Source: Schistosoma mansoni
Lineage: Eukaryota; Platyhelminthes; Trematoda; Strigeidida; Schistosomatidae
Direction: 5' to 3'
Length of the DNA: 64,000 nt
Assembly: GCF_000237925.1 (NCBI RefSeq)
Contig: NW_017386010.1
Location: forward strand, 310,001 to 374,000
Shown piece by piece: positions 26,755-38,700 of this stretch. The position numbers and the translations under genes are program-made. Position 1 is the first letter of the stretch. Each line of letters opens with the position of its first letter. The notes under the pieces are model-generated. The model saw nothing but the letters and a program-made list of their open reading frames with translations. It ran no database searches and was not told the DNA's origin.

Positions 26755-27999
26755 GACGTATCGGGACTGCTGTCTGAATTGACATGAAATGTTAAGTGGT
26801 GATAAATATGCTTTTATGAAAGTCTTAACAACAAAATGAAACTTAAGATAATCAGTAGCACCAACTTTGACCAGCAAAGACGAGTTTTTTAATCTTCTAG
26901 TTACTATCAAGGGGAATTCCTAATTTAAGGCTTAATCAATCCGTGTACTTTTCGTAAATCTTAGGTGCAACAGTTGTTTAACAGAGCGGCAACCTTTCTT
27001 TCTGGTGAGAACTCTCAACGTTTTGCCACCAGAGAATTGCAGTACAGACATAACAATAGAAGTAGAACCCATCGAAAGTGGTTGAAAGTTTATCAGTAAA
27101 ACAGAAACTAAATAATTCAATGTTGAATTTGTTGTTGAAGACGAATCTGGTGATAACATTTCGTTTCATAACAGCTCAAATATAACCTTACACTGAACAG
27201 CCGATTGCCTAGGCTAAATCCAAGACTTGGGCTCACATTAGAGGTGACATCAGCTCAATATGAATAAGCAATCACCAAGGTTATATTACCTGCAATCAAT
27301 TACGGTCAACTGAATAAAATTGTTTATGAATAATTCCAGTTTCGTAGATGTTTACTTACTCGTTTAACTTATTTATAACTCACTTTGCTTAATTAATTAC
27401 GGCTAAGTAAACTATTCAGCTTCCAAAGGATGCTTGGTACATAAAATCCAATCATTCAGGTGGGACATTCTGTCTACAGATAAAGAGTAAAATATACACA
27501 TAGGTTATGCTAATGTTAAGACAATAAATGTTAAACAACTTCCTGAGATGAAGTGTTGTACGTCAATTGAAGTTTATTCTTATTGGTTAATTGTTCAATG
27601 TACTATAATTTTAATGACGTTGGTCAGAATAGGATGTATATATATACATATATAAGATGTAATTTATCTTCTTCAGCCAATGTTTTACTTAGTTGATCTG
27701 TACTTCTATCGTTAGCTTGAAACTTTCATATTTGGAGAGCATTCGTGTCAATTATAATTACATGATAATTCTGGAAGAGAGAAATAATGCTGATCTCTTT
27801 TGTTAAATGAACTAAACTAACTAAAAGTACATCGTCGAACAACGAAGCCATTCTCGGTGCATAGTTCTTCACATAAGCCTGTATCTCCATCCTCTCGTTA
27901 ACTTCATTTACTTTTGCACACAAATAGGTGTGCATTTGGGACTGTGAAACATGGTCTTCAAAAATTGAAGGCAATTGTAAGCTATCAGTGCTTGGTCAT
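26755..27999. other. no gene recognised
   Basis: An 82-codon minus frame at 27726-27974 (KVNEVNERMEIQAYVKNYAP) looks peptide-like, but no family or splice chain was found. Confidence 0.35.
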
Positions 28000-28420
28000 C
28001 GGTGTGTTAGTAGCATTGATCAGGTATGGTGGGTTTATCAAGTGAGTAATGTTGACGTTTGGACCCAGAGCATTGATAAAAAATGGTTAGTCGGTTGAAG
28101 AGGCCATGAATCTTTATCAGCTAAAGTGGTCGGTACATGTTTTATTGCTGGATGACTATTGTCCACCTCACCGGTCTATATTCACTAGTATAGGTTGAGG
28201 TTGAAAGAAAACGAAAAGTAGCCAACAAAAACGTGGAATTAGTTTATGAAGTTATTGATTGTTGGCCTAAGCCTAATTGGTAGGTTGATACTGCCTGTCT
28301 GAGGTACTTTCAATCTTTTGACTAATGGTTGAAGACGTTGGAATATATGGATCAGAATGGGTTGCAACGATGCAGATACATCCACTTATTAGTCTCCCTT
28401 ATATTTTGAGTCTTAAAGTT
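28000..28420 (+). mobile_element. decayed LINE 3' end
   Basis: GAGGCCATGAATCTTTATCA, CACCTCACCGGTCTATATTC, AAAACGTGGAATTAGTTTAT and ATGGATCAGAATGGGTTGCA parallel the ORF2 C-terminal region at 3.9-4.9 kb, with many changes. Confidence 0.6.
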
Positions 28421-29274
28421 ATGCTGGACCTTTCATTTCTCAAATCAATTATTTCTTTTTGAATTACATTTTCTAAGCTCAATTTTCTTAGTAACATTGG
28501 TACAATAGCATATGCTATTTATATTGACAGATATAAGTAGTAGGTAGCACCAATCAGAAGTGAAACTCATACCGGTGGAAGATTGAGAAGATTTAATTGA
28601 AGAGAAAAGAAAGGCAAACAAAAAGTAACTATAGTAACAACGGAATTGAAAGAATCATAAAGTATATAAAGGAAAACTGATGGAAGATGTGCAAATTATG
28701 TATTCAACATGTGGTTTTCGTATTTTACGAAAGTATTCTGTAGTTTCGCATTAAACAATAAATTGGACTCCCCAACTGAGTTCTTGTTCATTACCATACT
28801 GCTAACTTTACTCAAATCACTTTGATTTTCATCTCGTTTTACTTATTTGCCTTGAAAAAAGGGATTGTTTTCATGTACTCATTCACCAGATTCTAAGTTG
28901 TTAATGACTGTGGCTAAAGAAACATAGATTTCTATCTAAACTAACAGTGTTCCCTATATTCATTGTCTATTTTGTAAGAAAACGTTATCAGTAATCGAAA
29001 CCGATTTTTTTTTTGAAAAAAATCTTTATGCCAGTATTTCCAAAGTTCATAGTGTTCTACTAAGGAAATTTATACTCAAATTTAGTTCTATTGTGATGAC
29101 AGTTTTTTTGAAGTTCTAAATTGAAATTAACTTAACTTTATAAAAGTTAAAATACAAGAAAAAAGGAAATCAGAATGAACACTAGAAAATCTATTACATC
29201 AATCATTAATTCTATTTTGTTTGACATTTACATGCTTTAAACGATGTTATCTGGTTAGCGGTTTTTTAGCGATT
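28421..29274. other. no gene recognised
   Basis: AT-rich sequence between a LINE tail and the RTE fragment next to the BBS4 3' end. Confidence 0.45.
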
Positions 29275-29385
29275 TAGTTTTCTACAGGATGGGGTCGCTA
29301 ACCCCATACCAAACTCTCCTCTTTTATCCGGTCTTGGGACTGGCAGTAACTCTAGAAGAGCTACAGGCGGAGTTTTTAAACGATA
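29275..29385 (-). mobile_element. RTE-like LINE 5'-region fragment
   Basis: The minus strand reads CTCCGCCTGTAGCTCTTCTA ... CTGCCAGTCCCAAGACC ... GGTATGGGGTTAGCGACCCC, the same text as the 5' edge of the 35.2-kb fragment. It lies just 3' of the candidate BBS4 terminal exon. Confidence 0.6.
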
Positions 29386-29672
29386 TACTTTACCCTTAAC
29401 CTGGCCAATTTTTTCGGATTATTCATTTGGATATATAATTGTAGAACCTGCAGAGAGAATTTATAGAAAAAAATATTGTTCATTCAAATATTAGGCTTTT
29501 AATATGATGGAGATCTTTAAACGATGAATATTCAATGAAGAATTTTGAAGTGGAAACTAAACAGTTGCCTTTTGACGGTTGTACTTAATATCTTACAATG
29601 AAAAGCTGATAACTAAAACAAGAACTGTCAAAAAAAAAGAATTCATGTTCACGTATACAAATATTCATTGAA

Positions 29673-29768
29673 CTACACTGAAATTTCCAAAGGACCAGTT
29701 GATTCTGTAGTATTTTGTCTTTGAATATTTCTGAGATACGTATCCAATTGGTTGACTAATTTATCCAC
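29673..29768 (-). CDS. BBS4: BBS4 terminal exon 9 (candidate)
   Basis: A phase-0 exon after acceptor TACTGTTTTAG encodes [20 protein letters not shown] then [11 protein letters not shown] and stop [15 protein letters not shown] sits where human BBS4 has SEMVEMAQKLGAAL, a compatible helix. It lies 5.65 kb from exon 8, across several LINE fragments. Phase and splice signal fit, but the match alone is too short to prove it. Confidence 0.6.
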   Translation of the reverse strand: MDKLVNQLDTYLRNIQRQNTTESTGPLEISV

Positions 29769-32700
29769 CTAAAACAGTAAGTATAACACATATAAATGAT
29801 AGGGACTTTTTATTATGTAACAAGCCAAAATTTTATTATTTTCATTATAAAAAAAGAGTATCAGTACAATTCTAAAAAATCTATAAACTAGTTTATTGGA
29901 CAGTAAACCGATCGATAATCATTTGGAACAACTTCGTCGAAGATGAATGTGATGGTATTTATAACTTGCAAAACTATATGAGACCTTGACGATGGCAAAT
30001 GATGATTATAGAGGTACATCATGAACTAAGAGTTAGGAATGAACAAAAATGTGAAATATTTGATCTCAGTTAAAGAAAACTGTTGTATTATTCAGCGTTC
30101 GAGGTTTGATAATAGGAAACAAGTTTTCTATACACGAGCCAAACAGACGACTCAAGAGAAAAGATCGAGTGAGAGGACGTAAATTTATTGGCTAAACATA
30201 TATACATATATATCCTTACGCCTGTTACCCCACATGGTGGAGCAAAGGCCGTCCACCAGCATTCCTAATGCAACTCTGTCCTGGGCAATCCTTTCCAGCT
30301 GTTATTCATCCTATTCTTGTTTGATTACATTTACCGATGCAATGTGTTATTTGACCTTTCTATTTTCCGTTTCCCTTTAAAATTAGCGCTTGCATCATGA
30401 TACAGTTTGATGATTTCCGAAATGCATGTCCTATCCACATCAAACGTCTTTTCCTAATTTCCCCTTCAACTGGAAGCTGGTTTGTCATCTCTCACAGTAG
30501 ACTGTTGCTGATGGTATCTGACCAACGGATATTCAATATCTTCCGTAGACAATTGTTTATAAATACTTGTACCTTTTTCATGATGGTTATGCTATTCCTC
30601 CAAGTTTCAACTCCGTATAGTAGAACTGTATTGACGTTCGTATTGAAGATTCTGACTTTGGTATTGGTTGACAGTTGTTTTGAGTTCCATATGTTCTACA
30701 ACTGTAGAAATGCAGCCCTTGCTTTGCCAATACTCGCCTTTACGTCTGAATCGGATCCTCCTTGTTTATCGATTATGCTTCTCAGGTACGTGAAAGATTC
30801 CACATCTTCCAGAGCACCTCCATCAAGTTTGATTGGGATGGTGTTCTCTGTGTTGTATTTGAGGATCTTGCTTTTTCCTTTGTGTATGTTGAGGTCTATT
30901 GATGAAGAGGTTGTTGCTGTGCTGTTTGCCTTGACCTGCATTTGTTGATGCCTATGGGATAGATGGGCCACATCATCTGCAAAGTTGAAATCGTCTAGCT
31001 GCATCCGACCTGTTCATTTTATTCCGTGCTTCCCCTCAGATGTAAAGGTCTTCATAACCCAGTCAACCAGAAGAAAGAGGATGTGGGAGAGTAGACGGCA
31101 TTGTCTGATTCCGGTCCTTACTTGGAATGGGTCTATCAGCTGTTCTTCATGCACGACATGGCACCATAGTCCGTCGCATGAGTTCCAGATAATGTGGACG
31201 ACTCTCTCAGGTACTCCACAGTGTCGAAGAGGTTTCCATAATTTTCTCTTATCCACAGTGTCGAATGCGAGGGTGTTGTTCACGAAATTGAGAGGACAAA
31301 AAGCGAATATCTGGCGTTTTAACCGGGTTGGTGGATATAAGGGAGTTGGAAAACCCTGATTTCAGACCAATGGTGAACATGGGCTTCAAGATCCTAAGAG
31401 AACAAATGGTGTATGAACCTATTGTTAGTCACCAGCTACCATGGGACTGCATCTACTTACGTTGCTCCACTGCCTTATGGATCAGACCTTTAGGTCGAAG
31501 GCTCTGGGTGTGGCCTGAGGAAACCACGTACTTCGGTTTGGGCACCTGGGTAGTATCACAACTGTCACACAAATCCAACGATTTGTGTGGTACATATGTA
31601 TTTAGTGCCTTCTTACACCAATGTTTATGTGTTTAAATAAATGAGTAAATAAATTGTATGATTGAATACTAGAACTCACTATCTAGCAGAAATTCTGATC
31701 CCTTCTAAAATCTTTAGAATGCAGTACAATAAATACATGACCAGTAAGTGTAAGAAATAAATAACTTTTAATCATTGAGCTTTTTATTCGAGAATTCGTT
31801 AAACATGTGTGAACCCGAGTGATCTAGTGATTTCAACAACCTCATATAACTAACAAAGCGAACAACACAAACTAACATGAACAACTACGTAGGAAAGTTC
31901 CGTTGAGTCAGAACGAAAGAGACTAAACGGTCACTAGAAAATCTTTTGAGCATCTAGATGATCTGAGGGTAACAGAAAGCAGCGAGTGATAAGACAGATT
32001 AAATATGACGGAAAGTAAGTTGATTAAGATAATTAATATGACTCAAGGTGAAAGAGGGAGTTTTCGTTTCCAAGTAGAAGTGGATTGGGCACACTTTGAG
32101 GAAATCACCCAATTGTGTCACAAGACAAGCCCTCACATGGAATCCTGAAGGTCGAAGGAGAAGAGGAAGACCAAAGAACACATTACGCCGAGAAATAGAG
32201 ACAGACATGAGAAGAATGAACAAGAACTGGAAAGAACTAGAAAAGAAGGCCCAGGACAGAGTGGGTTGGAGAAAGCTGGTCGGCGGCCTATGCTCCATTG
32301 GGAGTAACAGGCGTAAGTAAGTAAGTAAGTAAGTCGATTAAGATAATTAATGTGACTGAAGGTGAAAGAGGGAGTTTTCGTTTCCAAGTAGAAAAATCGG
32401 AATGATAGATATCACAGAAAATAGGGTTTGTAATAGACACAGCATATGTATGCAAAACTAATTGCGTAAAAATAAGGGAATGGAGAATAATCAAGACCAT
32501 TTGAATGTAAATAGTAGTATAAGTAGTGAATATAAGTAGTATAATGTGTGTGTTCCATGAGTATTTAAATATTTATATTGAATGGTATTTTGTATACAAA
32601 ACACATCAGACTCAAGTTGTTGACACAATATTGATGTCAACGTATCATGAATAAAGCTTTTATATGAGACATTTGCAAAATAATATTTTAGTGTTTTGTT

Positions 32701-35700
32701 GTAGATACTTTAATGCCATTTATGCCTTCATTCAACCACACACGTCGGGCTCACCAAATTTGACTTTTTGAACGCCACCACTGAGTGTGGTGGTGTATAT
32801 CAGACGAATATAAATGTTAGTTTGCCGACAGATAAATCATTAATAATTATGTTGAGCAGGGTAACTGGTTACTTGCAATAATTTACATTAGAAAAGGGTA
32901 AAGGACAAATGAAATAGGCATTGCCGCGTATACTAAATACATTATATGTAGACATAATTTACGCTGACGACCAATTATCTGTAAATTATCTCGATAAATA
33001 CGCAATACGAGCAGTTCTGACTGTGAGGTTTATGCAGAACAGTTTCAATTGAAGTAGGACATCATCATACATCCGAAACTCCTAAAACGGATCAAACGTA
33101 AAGTGTCACTGACAGTACATAATCACTATAAAACTGAGTCGGATCGCAGTGGTCTGTATACTAAGATTCAATCAGTTTGCGAAATGACCATATAAATTAG
33201 ATTTTTGACAAGATTGAAAAACTAAGGAGCAATGAGTAATGGTTTTGATCATTTGCTGATTTTAACACATTAGTGCGTACCTTAACAATCCGTACAAAAT
33301 TGAAATTCTAAACTTTTTATTATGTACACATGTACACATACACTGAAGATGACATGATTCAAACCCAACATCGTGAACACATTTTACATGCATGTTTGAT
33401 AAGGACACGCCGTGATTGTTTACTGATTCTCTTATCCACAATCTTGATGGCTTTCTCGTAATCACTGAAGATTACGTATGGTGACGAGTTCCATTCAATT
33501 GATTATTCGACGATGATCCATAGTGTGGCGATTTGGTCTGTGCATGACCGATTCTTACGGAATCCATCCTGTTGATCTCGAAGTTTTGCGTCTACTGAAC
33601 CTTTCTTTATGTTTAAAAACACTGTCTTTAAAAACTTTCGTGGTACTGTCAATAGTGTGATGCCTCTGTATTTCTCACATTTGCTCAGATCATTTTTTTC
33701 CTGATGAGATGTCTTTCTTTCCAATTCATCGGCACTTGTCCTCCCTTCCCAAATCTTCCTGATTAGTATGTGGAGAATGTTTTCAGTTACTTCTATGTCT
33801 GACTTCAGTGCTTCAACTGGTATATTGCCATGTCCTGCTGCTTTCCCACTCTTCATTTGTCTGATGGCCATGTTGACTTCTTCGATCGTTGGTGTAGTGA
33901 CATCTATAGGAATGTCTGTAGGTTCTGCTTTGATATCCGATTGATTCAATGCAGCTGGTCTACTTAAGAGTTCTTCGAAATATTCTACCCATCTGTTCTT
34001 CTTTTCTTGAATCTTGGTAATTTTCTTGCCTTCCTTGTCCTTGACCGGTCTCTGGTTTACTATATTTCCTGCTAGCTACTTCTTCGTGTCATATAGTTGT
34101 CTTATATTTCCTTCTCTTGCAGCTTTTTCCGCTGTCATCGCTTGCTCTTCCACGTATTTCTGTTTGTCTGCTCTGATGCTCATCTTCATTTGCTTGTTTG
34201 CTTCTGTGTACTCTGCTTGTGTATTGACGTTTTTTGTTCTTGTTCGGTTGTTCATCCTTTCTTCAATCTTTTCCAGAGTTTCGATAGAGATCCATTCTTG
34301 CGGCCCGGAATCTCCTGACATGTTGAAGTTAATGCTTCTTTTATCCCTTCTCAGTTTTCCTCCTTAGTGGTTTCTTCTTTCAGTAGATCCTGTAAGGCTT
34401 GGAACCTGTTGTTTAGAGTTATCTTGAATTGGTTGAGTTTGTCAGTATCATGAAAGAAAGCCGTATTAAAATTTTATAATACCTTTTCTCCAGTTGTCCA
34501 ATGTTTTTTTAACTTCAGATTCATCTCGGAAACAATCAGGTGGTGATCTGAAGCTATGTCAGCTCCTCTTTTGGTTATCACATCTTCTACAGATCTTGTG
34601 AATTTTTCACTGGTGTAAATATGATCTATCTGGTTCTCTGTGGTTTGGTCTGGTGAGATCCATGTAACTTTGTGTATGCGTTTGTGAGGGAATATAGAGC
34701 CTCGTATAACCAATTTATTGAATGCACATATATTTGCAAATCTCTCTCCATTCTCGTTCCTTTGTCCCAATTAGTCCATGTCATCCCATGATATCTTCAT
34801 ACCCAATGTTGTCCATTCCGATTTTAGCGTTTATGTCTCCCGTCAGGATTGTCAGGTCCTTTTGTGGGCAGTTCGCTATGATCGACCGCAGCCTCTCGTA
34901 AAACTGATCATTATTGTCGTCGTTTCTATCATTGATGGGTGCATAACATAGGACAATATTCATCGAAATTCTCTTCATCTTTATTTTGACGGATGCTTTC
35001 ATGATCCTGGATCCCTGAGATTCCTATCCTATAAGTGCATTTATTGTTTCTTTGGACAACATCAGAGCAACTCGCTGATTGTATGGAGCATTTTCCTCTT
35101 CGTGACCGGAGTACAGCAACATCTCCTCCGTATTTAACCTTTGCTGTCAAGCCTGGGTCCAATGGGCTTGGGACAGGCAGTAGCCCTAGAAGAACTACAG
35201 GCGGAGTTATATATATATGTCCTTTAGAAAATAAAGCCATCAATGGTGAATTTTAAATGCCTTGAAAACGAAAAGCATCTTCTGGTCGATCACATGCACT
35301 TATCACTTTGTCGATTTCTGATTGGTCTAATGTATCGTTAACTCGGTTTTACAAAAGTAAGTTATTTATTCTAGAAAACAAATTCTAAGTCTACATAACA
35401 ACTATCATTATCGACTTACATCAGTTTTATTCACCCAATAAGGTAATTCATATTCACTTGTTAAACTAAGTTTTTTATATTTTGAGAGCATTTGGTTGGC
35501 CAATTTTTTGTTTGATTTGGTAAGAAAATTTGCACAATTTAAAATCACTAAAGGATTTTTACTGAAATGTAAATAATTAAGTAATAGAACATTTCAATTT
35601 AAATAATAAATGCTATACTTATGAAAATATTTATTTTATAGCCCCCAAATGCCCTGGTACGGCCGAGAGTTGGGAGAGTCCGCTCTCCCTCTCCAAATGC

Positions 35701-38700
35701 TCTCACATGGCCACGCGTATACAGCCTCTGCCAGGAAAGTCCTACTCACTGCCTTCTTGTGGCGGGAGTCTTGTTTACGAAATTGAGAGGACGAAAAGCG
35801 AGTGTCCGGCGCATTAACCGGGTCGGTGGACACGGCGAGTTCACCTAGGGGAGTTGGAAAACCCTGATTCCAAACCAATGGTGCACATGGGCTCCAGTAT
35901 CCTAAAGGAACAAATGACGTATGAACCTGTTGTTGGTCACCGGCTACCATGGGACTACATCTTCTCACGATGCTCCACTGCCTTGTGGACTAGACCTTTA
36001 GGTCAAAGGCTCCGGGTGTAGCCCCCTAAGAAAACCACCTGTTTCAGTTTGGGCATCTGGGCAGTATCACAGCCCTCACACAAATCAAATGAGATTTGTG
36101 CGGCGCATATGTATCTGGTGCTTGCTTGTACCAATATTTATGTGTTTAAATAAATAAAAATAAACAATGGGAATAGTTATACCATAGGATTCTAGAAAAT
36201 GAATGTTATAATCGCGAGCAAACATCAAGAGTGGATGAAGTTTATTTTATGTTATGTAAAACAAGCAGTAAGACATCTTAGTTAAGCCCTGAGAATATGG
36301 AAATTAAAAAACACACTTCTGCCATCATAAAGTGAAACTGATAATATAAAATGTGAGTTAAGATAGTATACATAACCGAACAGCATTGTTTTCAATTAGA
36401 CCCTCATCAGTTCCTTAAAGATTGCAAATTCGCCCTACTGACGAGTATCAACTAACATGAAACCTTTGTCTAAGGTTTCCAGCTGACTACCTCTAGTTAC
36501 CGAACATATATACATATATATAAGCAGACAGATATACTCATCAGACTCACTTGCTTTGTTTATATGCATTCATAAAAGCTTCATAAGCTTTGGAATATTC
36601 ATTTAATTTAATTAAACAATAACCCAGAAGACAATATAACATGCCAACATCATGAGTAATTTTTTGATTATTATTATTATCATTTATAGCGCAACGTTGA
36701 ATTGATCTTTGTTTAATGAAATTAAACAAATTGATTGATGTAGTGATATGTTGAAATGCACTTAACCATTGTGATGTGTGCATATAAATTATGCCCAGAT
36801 TAATCGATATCCTCCAATCGAATGGTGTTAAGTAACTGGCACGTTTAAAACACGTTATAGACTGTTAATTTGAAAGTGAAAAGGAATTGTCAAAAGAGAA
36901 GAAAGTTAGACACCATCTATTTCTGAAGTTAAAATGATATTATAGGCAAAAATCAAATCTAACCATTAAGACATATGTGTACATCGGTAGAATTTTCATA
37001 ACATAAATCACAAACAGATCTTAAGTAAACCAACACTGAAAACCTTGAGGCACTAGACGTTGATCTCGTCCTAGCGTGAGACTCGTCATCGGTGCCCACC
37101 TACGATCGCGCAGACGGGCATAGAGCGTACAATCTTTGGTCTTACACACAAAAGCCTAACCTCTAGACATCTGATCTGGGATCCAAAGGTGTACAAGTCT
37201 GACTTTGGTCGATCTACGATATTGTACGACCATCTTCCATTGTCTTTAGCGAGTACCTTCCGCATACCCGACACGATTAAGCCTCACCAGTCACGGCTTC
37301 CCACTGTAACCATAAAAGTTGCATCTTGTGAGTATGTGATTATTATTAGTGAAGGGAATTTGTGGAATTTTCATGGTTTAAACCACAAACTAATCTTAGA
37401 TAGATCACTACAGAAAACGTAGAAGCATTGGACGATCGTTTCGTCTTAACATATATATACATATCACAAAACTTTTTAATGACTTACAGCTACTAGGTTT
37501 CTTTTACCCATTAGTGCTACACCAATATTATTCCATAATATCGAACTTTCAGAAGATTGTTTTAATATTGATCGATATTTATTCAATGCCACATCATAAT
37601 CCTTATGCAGTGTAATAATTACACCAGCTAATTGATTTGCATCAAAATGATCCGGTTTTAAAATAATTGCTGAGCTCAAACATTCAAATGCCAATTGTTC
37701 TTGATTGGTTTGGAAATATAATAAACCCAGATTAGATAATATGTCCGGATCTTCAGGTACTAGTCTGTTTTATCAAAAAAAGATTTAAGTTTACATTATA
37801 TGTTGCAGAAAAAGTGCCGTGATAGTTTCATTCTCAGAAAAAAAAATTAGTGTAAAATGTTTCTTCAGAACTCGTCTGAACCTTGATGATAGATAATGAA
37901 GTTTTTTGAGTTGACCACTGCAGTTATATTTCGATTCTTATCAGTTCTGTCTCGGAAAAGATTCAGAAAGCTCCATCGGTTTTTGTCAATTCCGATTACT
38001 TGTAGTGAAGTTAAGATATCAGTCTACCAACCAAAGAAGAAGTATACTAAGCAGTTGTTAATTCCGTCCTACTTTATGACCGTTCCTAGCTAATAACTTG
38101 ATTCTCTGGTTAAATTTCCTTATTGTGATGACCGAGAAAAGATATTCTGTCTGGAACAGTTATTCCTTTAGGTTCTTTCATGCCAGGTAGGTTCCTTTAA
38201 GATCGGTAAGAATAAAAGTATCAAGTCAAAATCTAAGGACGAAGTAGTACTGCTAACTGGACAAGATTGTAATGGCGCTAAGTTTTTTTTCCGAGATAAC
38301 CAGCATCTTCAGTGATGTTACCCTCTCATAAAGAAAGGGAGAGTTTAAAAGTACTCTTAACCCTACTCTATGGATTTCCGTCTTTGGCAATAAGGCCTCG
38401 AAAGTACGGAGCTAAAATACTAAAGACTAGTTGCATAAAGGTCCTATGTGAATGACTTCAAACGGTTATCACTTGGATACTGCCGTCACACTTCCAGATC
38501 TTCATGACCATTCCACACCCAACTATCTTTTCAGGTACCCCAAGGATCAATATCATTCCATGGTGTGGGAAACTGGGAAGCGACAATCGCTCTTATATCT
38601 CTAATAGCGATCGTGGTGCTGTTATTCACGTTCTAGCTTTTAATCTCGAACATTATGACAAATTAGGTAGCAGTCTTCATTAGCTGGAAACATAGGCTCT

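Noticed and set aside
27726-27974. 82-codon minus-strand frame with helix-like composition
   Set aside because: No recognised family and no supporting exon chain. Left as unexplained sequence.
30397-30948. 183-codon plus-strand frame
   Set aside because: It is the antisense of the RTE-like reverse-transcriptase fragment, which reads convincingly on the minus strand (FADD box).
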